64,000 nucleotides of DNA from Quercus robur (taxonomy: Eukaryota; Streptophyta; Magnoliopsida; Fagales; Fagaceae), in NCBI RefSeq assembly GCF_932294415.1, contig NC_065538.1:53418343-53482342 (forward strand). The letters are read 5' to 3'. Shown one piece after another: positions 31,560 to 42,800 of this stretch. Each line of letters opens with the position of its first letter. Positions within the stretch are counted from its first letter, which is position 1. Under the pieces are notes generated by a model. It searched no databases and had not been told where the DNA came from. It saw nothing but the letters and a program-made list of their open reading frames with translations. The translations under genes and the position numbers were made by a program.

Positions 31560-34500
31560 ATTAATTGAATAGAGATCATGGGTAGATGTAGAAGAAGAGC
31601 CAATCCATGTTGCATTTGATGACTGAAGGAGGCTCTGACTATCACCTGAGCTAGCTCATAGGGTCTGACACTGGCCTCAAAAGGATTCAAACCTCACATC
31701 ATTAGCATAATACTTGCTTCCATGGTCAATTCTTGAACAAGTGTTCGTCCTTCAAGCATGCTCACTACAGCAGTCATGGTGGGCCTAAGTGCCGATGATG
31801 GATTAATGCATAATAAAGCTACTTTAATCATTATAATTGCCTCTTCTTTACTGCACTCAGACCCCAATTTTGGATCCACCAGCTCCATCAATTTCCCTTT
31901 TTGTTGTAAAACAATGGTCTGAAGTGAAAAAAATAAGAGTTTTGGAAGTGAATGAGAACCAAAAAGAAGAAGAAAAATTTTAACTCCCCTCAGTGGGCTA
32001 CCAATTTAAATGATGAAAAAAAAATAATAATAACAAAATAGCTTTTAAGAAAAAAAATTGAAATATTGATAAAGCAATTCATTAACAACATTTTCTGTAG
32101 TTTCATCCTTTCCACATATTTACCAATTGCAATTCTTTTCTAGTGGTGAAAATCATTTTAACAAGACATTAAGATATCATCCGCATATCACTTTAATTTC
32201 AATGAAGACATGTTAGTTATGCAACATGAACATTGAACATGCAAGCAAAAATATGCTACTTATTTGGCCAAACTCTTGCCTCCCATAGTCAAACAATTTT
32301 CAACTGAAATATGTTTTCATGAGGCTTGAGCCTAGGGTGACATAAAGTAGGTTGACCTAGTCAAATGGAGAAGTTACAAAAAAAGCAAACTTTACCTAGG
32401 TTCAATAATGTGCTTTAGCCACAAGTTTCAAAAGAATATGAGAATGATGTAACATACCCAATCTAGAAGACAAACATAGTTATCATTAGATCTATATTTC
32501 ATGTTGTTCTTCCAAGAAATAATTTCCAATGCAACAACTCCAAAACTGTAAACATCTGCTTTATAGGTTAAAAACCTCCATAATGCATATTCTGGTGCCA
32601 TATAGCATCTGCAAAACATATGTTAAGTTAATATATGATAATTGGTTTGCTAATATGATCGTATGAACTTCTAAATCAACAAGTGCAATATTTGTCAAGT
32701 TTCCAAGCACCAATTTATCCAATTTATGGTTATGCATGCAATCATGCAATTAACAAAGCCACCATAATTGAGTTTAACTTCATTGTACTACAAATTATGA
32801 CAAGAAAGTAAAAGCAACAGTAACAAGTAAATTAAAATAGAACAATTATATTTTCTAAACTTGGTAAATTAGATCAAAGTGCTTGAGTTACATGGACCAG
32901 GTGCCATGCAATTGAGCAAACAACAAAGATCTTATATCCGAGTATGCAATAGAAAGGTTGTATTTGGTGCACAAGGTTCCCACTTTTGTGAGGTTTGGGA
33001 GAGATGGTTGATAGGGAGCTTTCCTCCCCATTTTGGAAAATGATTTCTAGAAAAGAGTATACAATAAATAGTCTAATTTTTAAATTTTAAAAAAAAATCA
33101 AGACATTTCCCAGTCATTTATTATGTTGATATAGGTTGTTCTTTGATAATTGGGAAGATTCCCCAAAAGAAATGTACGTCGTTAAGATTTGAGCTTACTT
33201 AAGAAATGTTGTAACTGGGTCAGCATGTAAAAAAAAAAAAAGGAATGTTGTAAAATGGTTTTTCCTTCTACAAGAAACTTGACATGAATTTATATTACGT
33301 GAGTAATGTGGTAAAAAAAAATATTCAACACTATATATTAAAGGGTGTCACTTTGTCTTATAGATAAAAAAGCATGAACCCTATTTGATCAATGTGAAAC
33401 CATGCTACAAAGAGTTTCTATGAGCATGGTTATGAATCACATGTAGATACCAAACACATACAAATTAGAGTGTCAAATGTACTTTGGCCAATACTTATCT
33501 CATAGTACTTTACAAACTTGTCTATGTGCAAAGACTTCATTGAAATAATTACTACCATATTTTGTGCAGCAACACAGCACTAGAGACCATAAGATCAATA
33601 TCTATTCATATGAACTCATAATCAAGATTTGCAGGGGTGATGAAACAAAAAAGAATAGGAAAAAAAACTCAAAAGATAGTAAATAGAAAGCAACAAAAAG
33701 GAAGGTAGCTCACATGGTTCCAGCAATTCCGGTGCTGATGTGGGTATTCTCCTCTTCATAAAGCTTGGCCAAACCAAAGTCAGAGATCTTAGGGTTAAGG
33801 TCACCATCAAGTAATATATTAGTAGATTTGATGTCTCTATGAACAAATTTTAGTATTGATTCCTCATGTAAAAAAGCTAGACCTCTTGCTATGCCAACAC
33901 ATATTTTTTGCGTTGCAAGCCAATCCAATATTAATCGGCCACTTGTAGGACCTAAAATTGATGTTTAGAACCCAATCAATAAAATTCATCAAAAGCATTT
34001 TCTCCTCATTCTTCTATTATGAACATAAAATGCATTGTAGGTAATAAACATTAGCTTACCAAACAAGGCACATGCAAGGCTATTGTTTTCCATATACTCA
34101 TATACCAACAATAATTGTTCCCTTTCAATACAACATCCAAACAATCTAACAAGATTCGGATGTTGTAAACCAGATACTATGCCTATATCATACAAATTCA
34201 TAACTTCCTTGCTTTGATTTTGAAGAAAGTTACTTAACTGCAATTGTAGTACCATCTAATAGTATACCCTGCATTAGGAATTGAGAAATATATATTTTCA
34301 GGTATATATTTCATAATATATGTCTACAAATCTCAAGGATCAGGAGAAGAATAAAAGGCAAAAGATGACACACACACACACTCTATAATAGATAAATAGT
34401 TGTTAGATACCTTGTAAACTAATCCAAAACCACCTTCCCCAATCTTATTTGTAGCATTGAAGTTATTAGTGGCAGCTTTTATTTGTCTATATGTAAAAAA

Positions 34501-34560
34501 CCAGTTTATAGGTCTAACCCTTTTAACTTTGTCAAAGGCATCAAGGTAGACGTTAGGTTG
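31560..34560 (-). pseudogene. Kinase-domain exons of pseudogene 1
   Basis: About 34,560-34,405: FTYRQIKAATNNFNATNKIG with the GEGGFGLVYK loop and a GT donor. About 34,258-34,062: GTTIAVK, then TAA where Q is expected, a frame slip at EFV/NEIG, and GCCIEREQLLLVYEYMENNS. 33,960-33,718: CVGIARGLAFLHEE, VHRDIKSTNILLDG, KISDFGLAKL, STGIAGT. About 32,610-32,440: YMAPEYALW, YKADVYSFGVVALEI. 31,925-31,560: MELVDPKLGSE, ALRPTMTAVVSMLEG, then a frame change and stops before WIGSSSTSTHDLYSINLDSQ. Lysine, HRD, DFG and APE motifs survive, so decay is probably recent. Confidence 0.88.
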
Positions 34561-34686
34561 CATCTTATAGTATAACAAGACAAATTTTTAACCAAATAGA
34601 TGCATGCCTCTTGAGTAGTTAGGTATCTTCTTAAAGAATGAGAAGACAAGCAAAAGCCATTAGAAGGCACTAAGCAGTTGATCACA

Positions 34687-34853
<167 letters not shown>

Positions 34854-35353
34854 TCAAATATATGAAATGGAACTCAAACCCAAGTTGTCACAACATCTTG
34901 TCTTTTGTTTCTTTTCATACTTTTGCACAAAAAGTATATTAGGAGTGAAAAACTAAATAAATATCCAAGATATTTTGCAAATAATTAGACATTCACTCAA
35001 CTACAGTTAGCATAAGTCATCCATTTTATGCAGATTTTACAAAATAGCAGTGATATGAGTTTTTTGCATGGTTACATAAGCTCAATTATCACCATTATTA
35101 GAACTAAATCACTCCAATCATCATGCATCATCCCAAGATAAGTCATGTGCTCATAATCCAGCAGTCATTCAGTTGCTTTGCATGGTGTACTTCTGAATGC
35201 TGATTCATCTATGGAAGTAGATAGAAAAATAGAATAAAATATTGAACTGCAACCGTTTATGGGCCCTTGGAAAATTTTTCTTCACATTGTTCCAACTTCC
35301 CACCATAGTTGGAGAAAATGAATATTGTCATTCATAATTTATATATCAAGATT

Positions 35354-35500
35354 TCACAATTGATTATCTTTTTCCCTTGATATCCTCCCTCCCATACAAC
35401 CCTTCCACCAAAGAATGCCTAAAATCATAAAAATGAGGAGTAGCACCGAAAGTAGAGCTCCAACCACAATCTTGCGATCAATAGGGGGACTACGATCTAC
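35354..35500 (-). pseudogene. Transmembrane exon of pseudogene 1
   Basis: After DRSPPIDRKIVVG comes a hydrophobic span ALLSVLLLIFMILGILWW and then positively charged KGCMGGRISREKD, the single-pass helix and stop-transfer of this receptor family. Spliced downstream to the FTYRQIKAATNNF kinase exon. Confidence 0.8.
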
Positions 35501-35811
35501 AGAAAAAGAAACATAGCTAAGAACAATGATTAAAATTTTGCATTCTGAAATATATGTAGCACAATACAGAAAATAAAAGGCAAGATTGCAATATATGGCT
35601 GAAAGACAAACTAGTGGGGAATGGCAGTAAAAAGAAGATGATAAAATGTTTGGATGATTTCCATCTAAATGCACTATAAGCTTGTTTTTAGTCTTTCTTT
35701 TCAAATTTTAACTGTAGATAATTATGTGGCTCCGCTTCCACCAAATTGCTACGATTACATTGTATGTCAATCAAATCCAAGCATGAAAGAAGCTGGACAA
35801 CAATAAGATTA

Positions 35812-36498
35812 TCAAACCCCGATACATTTATCAAATTCCACAAAGATAGCTGACACAAGCGGACCATAGATCCCCTTCTTTGGGGCAGCTATTGTCCCTT
35901 TCCCGGCCCAATGAAACCGAATCATCAAAACTTTATTTGTAACAACAGCTGTAAAATTTTTAATAACTGCTTTATCAAGCCCTTGTGCTTCATTTTCAAT
36001 ATTAAAATCTTTCAATGCCAGTTTTTCCTATAGCAAATTATCAATCAAATCCTCTACTATAACCTATAGAGAAAAATAAATGTGACGGATTACCTAGATA
36101 TACACATAAAATATCCGCCTCCCAAGACTGTAAGAAGATATAGTGCTTCTGAATACTATCTCTGCAAAGTGAAGTTTCACGGTATAATTTCCATTCACTA
36201 GGCAGCGGGCATAATATGTGATTGAAAGAGGAGATAGTCATGCACTTGTGTATAGTTGGGAATTTTCCATTGTAAGTATGGATACATTATTTGCTAAATA
36301 GTCATTTGGGGTAATGTCAATATCCCAAAAATGACTATTGTTACTGAATCCCCCAATTAGGTTTCATATGAAAATATGTCACCAGACCAGCTGTGTCTTC
36401 ATCCCCTTCATATTTTATGCGTCCAAAAGTGGTTTCTTTCCCACCACAATTTATATGCAATGAATACCAATCTACATAGAAGCAGCACCACATTAATG
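35812..36498 (-). pseudogene. Malectin-domain exons of pseudogene 1
   Basis: Starts YSLHINCGGKETTFGRIKYE, shifts frame near NWGIQ, and continues through YLANNVSILTMENSQLYTSA. A TGA (36,240-36,238) replaces the conserved R of ARLSPLS. NGNYTVKLHFAEIVF and YSLGRRIFYVYI follow, then KDFNIENEAQGLDKAVIKNF and IRFHWAGKGT. Malectin domains bind carbohydrate or peptide ligands at the cell surface. A CGA to TGA change (CpG deamination) is the simplest route to the nonsense codon. Confidence 0.85.
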
Positions 36499-36599
36499 AC
36501 AATCAAATACAGGCAAACACAATAGAACAAAAATAAAATTTCCATCATCTTGTGAATTCATTTTTGTTGCTGTCTTGTGCAAGATGGATTATCTAACCA

Positions 36600-36990
36600 A
36601 GTTCTTCTTTTTTTTTTTTTTTTTTTTTTTTACATTTTAGAAATAAAGTACCAAAAGAGGAGGCCCCAACAAGATAACTGGAGCATATACCTCATAATTT
36701 GATATGAATATATATATATATATATATATAATTACCTTGTGAACATGGAGAGTCAACCAAGCACTCAAGAAGTTCTCTTAATTAGTGCAGTAGATAAATT
36801 GTGTCAGTTATCCAAAATCAAAGTGATAAATGAAAAAAAAAAAAAAAAAAAAATTTATCCTTAAAATTTCATAAGTTTGAAGCTTACAAGTTGTCTATAC
36901 CAGAAGAGCTTTTGAACAAATTTCTGATGCATTAGAAAATAAAAAAAAAAAAAAAAAAAAAAAAAACCACTTAGTTTTGGAAAACTGGAA
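36600..36990. repeat. Homopolymer and TA-rich intron sequence
   Basis: T run at 36,607-36,630, TA run at about 36,712-36,730, A runs at 36,832-36,853 and 36,941-36,966. No other content recognised. Confidence 0.8.
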
Positions 36991-37039
36991 AGGTTCTAAA
37001 GATAGCAAGTGTATTACACTCATGAAGGCGGATACTTAC

Positions 37040-38264
37040 AGCTCATCTCGGCAAAGTGATGCTGGAGCAGGAGCAAAACTCATTGAAAAATTATTGTAAG
37101 AAATATCAATATTTCTGTAAGTAAAGCATAATTATTATAGCTCAACATAAATTTGAACAAGTACAAAAGGTAATTTTTAAGAGCATTTTGATCAAATTTT
37201 TATACTAGAAACAATTTATTATGGACAGAGAATTGTTAAAAGAAATCATTTCAACATTCTGGAAACAACAACATTGAAAACATGGCCTTTTTAGAATTTA
37301 ATTAATTTACTGTCATTCAATGCCATCATTCAAGTCTTTCTTCGCTAGTGGTATGATTGAATGCATGAAACATGCAGTCTGAATCAGTATTCTAAGCTAT
37401 CTTCCATATTACATTATTCCTAAAACAACACAACCGGTTTGTCAATTTTAGTCCAGCGTCAATTCAAGCTCTTTCCTCCGTGCTTCTCTAGCCAGCTCAA
37501 AATCAATGTCCAGGGTAACGTATATAACATCATGTTAAAAAAAATTTAAAAACTATGTTCTCCACACTATGAAAAATTCATGAAGAATTAAGGAGGAAAA
37601 CCCATACTGGGCACTATTCTTGATCCACTCTAGAATACTCCCAGTGAGCACGTTGTTTGTCAAAAACCTACTTAGCAAACAAGACAATATCATTAGTTAA
37701 GCACCTAAAGCATAAAGATATATATATTTTTGGATGAATCAAAATAAGAATTTATATTAGTAAAAACAAAGAATTGTACAATGTGAACACAATAGGCTTA
37801 ACAACCTAGACTACCAAAAAAGTCAAGCTATCCACTACTATAGCAGGAAGCAGCCAGCACTAACTATCATAGCATTACGATATTAAAAGGTCATACTCTA
37901 CTTTCTGTTGTAACATCCTGGTTATATAAGGGACCTTTTAGGTTTACATAAAAGGATATAGCGGATGGAGAAGATTCTAGTTTTAGGTTTATAAGTTTAT
38001 TCGGTGATTAGGGGTTGTGATAGAGATAAATGCTAATAATACGTAGTGACCTTGCACATAAACCCATGGACATCGGCCAAAAGCCAAGCTATGTTATGTA
38101 TCTGTAATCTGTTAATGTTTTAGCTCCTTATTAATTGTTAGTTTGAATTTACTCTATAATTGAACCTAATTAAGGGTTTGGTTGTGAAGTTTACACGAGC
38201 TCCAACTTTGCTAAACCAGCTAAATCTGGAACTTTTCCCTCCAATCTGTTGAAGTTGAGATCTC
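37040..38264 (-). pseudogene. Distal LRR exons of pseudogene 1
   Basis: 38,264-38,196 encodes DLNFNRLEGKVPDLAGLAKL after a CAG acceptor. About 37,665-37,595 encodes FLTNNVLTGSILEWIKNSAQ. About 37,110-37,040 encodes DISYNNFSMSFAPAPASLC. In intact receptors these are the last LRR and the linker before malectin. They are in order and on the same strand as malectin and kinase. Confidence 0.75.
37725..37915 (-). mobile_element. Possible LINE 3'-UTR remnant
   Basis: On the minus strand CTAGGTTGTTAAGCC, TTGTACAATTC and AATATAAATTCTTATTTTGA resemble the 3' UTR of LINE A (AGTCCAGG, GTATAAACTTATTT, AATAAATTTCTACC). No coding part, weak tail. Low confidence. Confidence 0.3.
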
Positions 38265-39059
38265 TGCAAGAAGGTAACAATGTAGATGTCATCATAGCAG
38301 AGAAGAAGGTTTACAAAATGACTGTTCTGTTGAACACCAAATGTGCACAAGTAAAAAAAGCATGAATAATTTTTTTTTTGAAAAAAGATAGAGGTGTGCT
38401 GACTTTAGCATCCGTTTGATGACATCAACACTGACACCGGCACAGGCACAGTCACCAACTTCAATAACCATAGAGTTTGATTGTCAGCCCCTGATTGATT
38501 AAACCCTAATCCTTTCCACTCTCTCTCTCTCTCTCTTTTATTTTATTTTTTCTTCCTCTTTGTTCTCTCTTCACCCTAATCTTTCATTTTTTTTCAACTC
38601 AACTTAATACATGCTCTAATAAGGGTCATATAACTGGGTTCTATCCAATTATAGGAATCTGCACTTTGCACTTCACTCATTTTTCAGTAAAAGATGAAAA
38701 ATAAAAAGGGAAAAAGATAAAGGACAGGAGAAGTACAAAATCTGAAGTTGTTTCAAATCTGAAATATTAGGAGGGATTGGTCCATAGATATTACACCTCC
38801 TCAACAACTTGAAATTTATACAGAATTCATGTAAGGAAAATTGTTCTAAACAGTGTATTATTCTAATTTATACCATCTACAACAAAATAATGACATACAA
38901 TCTGCTCATGTTTGTCATGCCATGCAAGGACGGAAATTTTGAACCTTCTCCAAATAAATCACTAATTCGTCTGAATAGATTTGCATCATCAATAAAATTA
39001 TTACTTTTGTATTTCACTAAAAAAAAAAAAAAAAATTCTTGATTAAAGTTCAGCTTTTT

Positions 39060-39690
39060 AATCCTTATCTGGACCAATTCCACCTTACTTGGGAAATATT
39101 ACCACTCTTAAAATATTGTATTTTCTTTTAGTATCTTTCTTTCTCCCAATCATTTAGACAATAAAATTATGACATTTTTTTTTTTTTTCATTTGCTCTAG
39201 CTATAATATTTAAGATTATATTCAGGAGCATAGAGAGCCATCAGTTTTCTAGAACTGTTCCCCTTGCGCTTGGAAATTTGGTTAACTTGGAGTACCTGTT
39301 AGCGTTTCTTTCTTTTCCTTTATTTAATTTTGCAAATCACATTTGATTGGTCATCTCTAAATTCTCACTAATTTTCTTAATCACTTAACAATTGAAATGG
39401 TCTGAAGTTCCTTTTGGTGATTGCAGCATCTTAGCGCTAACAATCTCACAGGAGAGTTGCCAGTCAATCTCACTAATCTAAACAAATTAACAGAATTGTA
39501 AATTGGTGGTATTGATTCCATAGGTGTTCTAACAGTAATTTTGGTATTTTCATTGAAAGCTAATCTTTGGGGTTTGTATTTTGTTCAATCTTGTTTTCAT
39601 TTTGGGCCATGTGCAGTAGAATTAATAGTAACGACTTCACTGGAAGGATACCTGACATTTTTCAAACTTGGAAACTAGTAGTGAACCCAA
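39060..39690 (+). pseudogene. Central LRR exons in reverse orientation
   Basis: Plus-strand exons in gene order: about 39,070-39,107 PIPPYLGNITTL, about 39,225-39,297 SRTVPLALGNLVNLEYL, about 39,427-39,498 LSANNLTGELPVNLTNLNKL, about 39,617-39,680 INSNDFTGRIPDIFQTWK. These are the LRRs missing from pseudogene 1 between its signal peptide and distal LRRs. 39,050-39,330, intron included, mirrors 250-500 on the minus strand. Either this segment was inverted within pseudogene 1 or it belongs to a separate broken copy. Confidence 0.78.
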
Positions 39691-39792
39691 TAAAAACCGT
39701 GCCTATAGTACTACTTCAAGTGTAAATGCACTGTGCACTATTTCCTTAGTTTGGATTTCAAATAAACAAATAAATCAATCAATAAGAGTAAA

Positions 39793-40114
39793 CTTAGTGT
39801 ACGTTTGGATTCAGCTAAAAGCGTCTGCGTCTGACGTTTTTTTTTTTTTTTTTTTTTTTTTTTTCACGCGTTTTAGGGACAAATTTTATTGTTACGGCTA
39901 CTGTTCATGAACAGTAGCCGCAATATTTGACTTGTCAAACAATTTTCAGCCACATCAATGGGTCCTGTGCACTGTTCACGGGACTCACAAACCTCACTTT
40001 TCAGCAACTTTTTATTAAAAATGGGTCCCACAGTACTATTCACACATTTAAAAATTATTTTACTACAGTATTTTTCAGTTTTCAGTTTTCAGCTGTATCC
40101 AAACGGACCCTTAG
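39793..40114. mobile_element. MITE with CGTTTGGATNCAGCT ends
   Basis: The 312-bp element (39,798-40,109) has TGTACGTTTGGATTCAGCT at the left and the inverse of GGTCCGTTTGGATACAGCT at the right, between CTTAG copies (39,793-39,797 and 40,110-40,114). Inside, ACTGTTCATGAACAGT (39,901-39,916) is a perfect palindrome. Non-coding, with a long T run. Confidence 0.75.
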
Positions 40115-40450
40115 AGTCCATTTGGAAACATCTTATTTAAATGAAACTGAAAATTTTTTGTTGAAATAAAATTAAAAAGTAACTTAATAATTGCTGAAAC
40201 TACTATTTAGAAGTGCCCATAAATAGTTGTAAAAATGAGCTAAATAATAAATAATAATAATAAAAAGCTGAATTTTTAAGCAAATGCAAAATAATCTCAC
40301 TAAAAGCCCCCGTAGTGGTAGCACACGTGGTACCCATTACTCTCATGTGAGGTGGGGTGCCATAATTTTTTTTTTTTTTTAAGAATTTTTTTTTAGCAAA
40401 AAAAAAAAGAAAAAGAAATAAAAAGTAGTAACGTACATTTGAACAACGTG
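40115..40450. other. Possible second MITE, ends unclear
   Basis: AGTCCATTTGGAAACATCTT at its start looks like a MITE end, but no inverse partner was located. T and A runs follow. No gene. Confidence 0.35.
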
Positions 40451-40451
40451 G

Positions 40452-40842
40452 CACACAGCGATTGAGATATTTTGAACTGCTCCAAGACAACCTTTGCAGT
40501 TCGGTTACTATTCACCAAACAGTACCCGCACCAGCAAAGTTTCAGACAGAACACTATTCATCCACAACACCAGTTACTGTGCATGAACAGTATCTCAGAA
40601 AAGCAAGGGGACAAATCACTATTCATGAACAGTGACCGTTACTGTTCATCAAACAGTGCCTCGACAGAATCATTCAGTTTACTGTTTGCTTTCGGTGGAA
40701 AAGAAATTCACCCTCAGTAAAAGCAATTCACTCTACGTGATTCCAGCAATCTCCTGAAAAATCCAAGGCTTCCTCCAGCTATATAAGGAACCCTTAGGCT
40801 CAGTCTTTAGCAGGCTTTCATTCTAGGTCATTAGTCCAAAAC
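40452..40842 (+). repeat. Direct repeat A, LTR-like or promoter region
   Basis: Starts CAGCGATTGAGATATTTTGA and ends TTCTAGGTCATTAGTCCA. It contains several ACTRTTCA and TGAACAGT motifs, including CACTATTCATGAACAGTGAC, and a TATA box CTATATAAGG at 40,779-40,788. Differs from A' at roughly 18-20 positions by eye. Confidence 0.8.
40779..40788 (+). promoter_or_regulatory. TATA box in repeat A
   Basis: CTATATAAGGAACCC about 40 bp upstream of CATTCTAGGTCATTAG. The context and the upstream palindromic ACTATTCATGAACAGT motifs suggest a U3 or 35S-like promoter. The copy in A' is at 42,516-42,525. Confidence 0.6.
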
Positions 40843-40901
40843 TCAGAAACCTCCCCTCTTTTTACTTTGTAAACAGATGGCTTTCTCAGTTTATTTTCCA
40901 G

Positions 40902-41091
40902 TTTACACTTGTAACGCCATAGTCATGGCCTTCATAACTGTAACCTTTTATTTATGCTTCCGCCCTCAGACGGCCTCAGTCGGCCCTCTCCCCCTGTAAC
41001 CTGTAACTTCCCCCCCTTTAGTTTACACTTGTAACGCCATAGTCATGGCCTTCACAACTGTAATCTTTTATTTATGCTTCCACCCTCAGAT
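40902..41091. repeat. Tandem duplication, about 70 bp
   Basis: TTTACACTTGTAACGCCATA and following sequence to the CCCTCAG step occur at about 40,902-40,970 and 41,022-41,091, with only a few differences, in the leader of the retroelement. Confidence 0.85.
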
Positions 41092-41189
41092 GGCTTCAAT
41101 CCGGTCAACACAGTTACAGCTCTGCCTTAGCCACACCACCTCCCAAAGCAGTCACCCCACACACAGTTGAAGAACCTTTTGGCCCAATA

Positions 41190-42203
41190 GTGCCCAGAAA
41201 GCCTTCTTCCCTTCCTCCCAGAATAGGAAGATCCTCTTATATCAGAAAACCTTTTGTCCAGCACATCTCTTATATTGAGCCACACTTGGTTCACATAACA
41301 GAGCCGCTAGCATTAGCAATGGAAATTTTGCCTTCAGAATGGCATTTCCTCCCCAAAAGCCCAGAAAAAAACATCAAATTCTACAAGGGTATTCTAACCC
41401 AAGAAAATTCTGCCCGAGTAGAAAATATCATGGACACTAAGAACCCTTCAGAAGTCCTCTATCATAAATTCATAATTCAAGGTTTTGTGAGCTGCAAAGA
41501 TTGGGGACACCCCTCCTCACTCAGAACACTTACAGCACTCAAGGGATCAGAACCTCTGTACAATTATTATGATTATATGGATGCCTTCGAAAAGATTTTG
41601 TTTTACCAAAACAAGAATTATGATCACTCTTGGTTCATGTAGTTTGACAGGAAATTCTCCAACCCAATTCCTTCATGGTTCCTCAAGTGGTGGAAAATGT
41701 TTGGATCAATTCCTCAGAACTTCCCGGAACCCCTTCAGGATGCATTGGGATATTTCAGCACCAGATTTCAGGTTGATAGTCATACTTCCCAGTTTCCAGC
41801 AATTTTGCACATGACAATTAAGTACAAAATTCACTGGATCAGCATGTGGAATTATGCAATCAACCAGAATCTTTTAGACAGGGAATTCTTTGTAAAATGG
41901 TGGGATAGTTTCAGATTCAATGACATTATCTCCAAAATACACAAAGAATTTCCTCCTCCAATACAAAGAGCCATTGCTCATAGTACAAGGTCACAATCTA
42001 GCCTAGACTCCGTTCAGATCGCCGGAAAATCTAGCAAAGAATTAAAAGATCTTGCTCAGCAATTGCTCCTTCAATCCGAACAGTTAGAGTTAAAAGAAAA
42101 GAACTCTCCTACCTCTTCAGAAGCCTCAGTCAATCGAGTCCCAGTCGATCCCTTCCAGGATTCACAAGATCCTTACGATGGTTACAACTTGGACAGCGAT
42201 TAA
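41190..42203 (+). pseudogene. Gag/coat-like ORF of the retroelement
   Basis: About 338 codons in one frame with a single in-frame TAG at 41,640-41,642. Its inverted partial copy at 42,577-42,763 has the glutamine codon CAG there. Tryptophan-rich blocks (PSEWHFLP, KDWGHPSSLRTL, NYYDYMDAFEK, KWWDSFRF) recall the N-terminal or gag/coat-region proteins of plant caulimovirid-like and related retroelements. The C-terminus is acidic. The frame is open upstream of 41,190 with no ATG, so the start is lost or shifted. Assignment rests on family impression only. Confidence 0.6.
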
Positions 42204-42577
42204 GATATTTTGAATTGCTCCAAGACAACCTTTGCAGTCCGGTTACTATTCACCAAACAATACCCGCACCAGCAAAATTTCAAACGGAACACTATTCATC
42301 CACAGCTCCAGTTACTTTGCATGAACAGTATCTTAGAAAAGTAGGGGACAAATCACTATTCATGAACAGTGACCGTTACTGTTCATCAAACAGTGCCCCG
42401 ACAGAATCATTCAGTTTACTGTATGCTTTTGGTGGAAAAGAAATTCACCCTCAGTAAAAGCAATTCACTCTCCGTGATTCCAGCAATCTCCTGAAGAATC
42501 CAAGGCTTCCTCCAGCTATATAAGGAACCCTCAGGCTCAGTCTTCAGCAGGCTTTCATTCTAGGTCATTAGTCCAGA
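42192..42577 (+). repeat. Direct repeat A'
   Basis: Second copy of 40,452-40,842 with about 95 percent identity by eye. Its TATA box is at 42,516-42,525. At GTCCAGAAGG it joins abruptly to inverted ORF sequence. Confidence 0.8.
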
Positions 42578-42800
42578 AGGAATTAGGCTGGAGAATTTCC
42601 TGTCAAACTGCATGAACCAAGAGTGATCATAATTCTTGTTTTGGTAAAACAAAACCTTTTCGAAGGCATCCATATAATCATAATAATTGTACAGGGGTTC
42701 TGATCCCTTGAGTGCTGTAAGTGTTCTAAGTGAGGAGGGGTGTCCCCAATCTTTGCAGCTCACAAAACCTTCAATTATGAATTTATGATAGAGGACTTCT
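42577..42800 (-). pseudogene. Inverted partial copy of the retroelement ORF
   Basis: Reverse complement of 41,452-41,675 with about five differences. Encodes the KDWGHPSSLRTL to FMQFDRKFS segment on the minus strand and keeps CAG where the plus copy has TAG. It ends at GAGGACTTCT, after which the sequence is unrelated. Confidence 0.85.

Larger units (their letters stand above)
40452..42800 (+). mobile_element. Rearranged retroelement (LTR type or endogenous pararetrovirus)
   Basis: Order: direct repeat A (40,452-40,842), leader with a duplicated 70-bp unit, ORF (41,190-42,203), direct repeat A' (42,192-42,577), then an inverted piece of the ORF (42,577-42,800). The ORF stop lies in the first bases of A', and A begins with the matching bases, so the repeats are the same non-coding region on each side of the ORF. 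This fits either LTRs or a tandem or circularly permuted pararetrovirus copy. No RT, protease or integrase is present, so I cannot decide. Confidence 0.65.
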
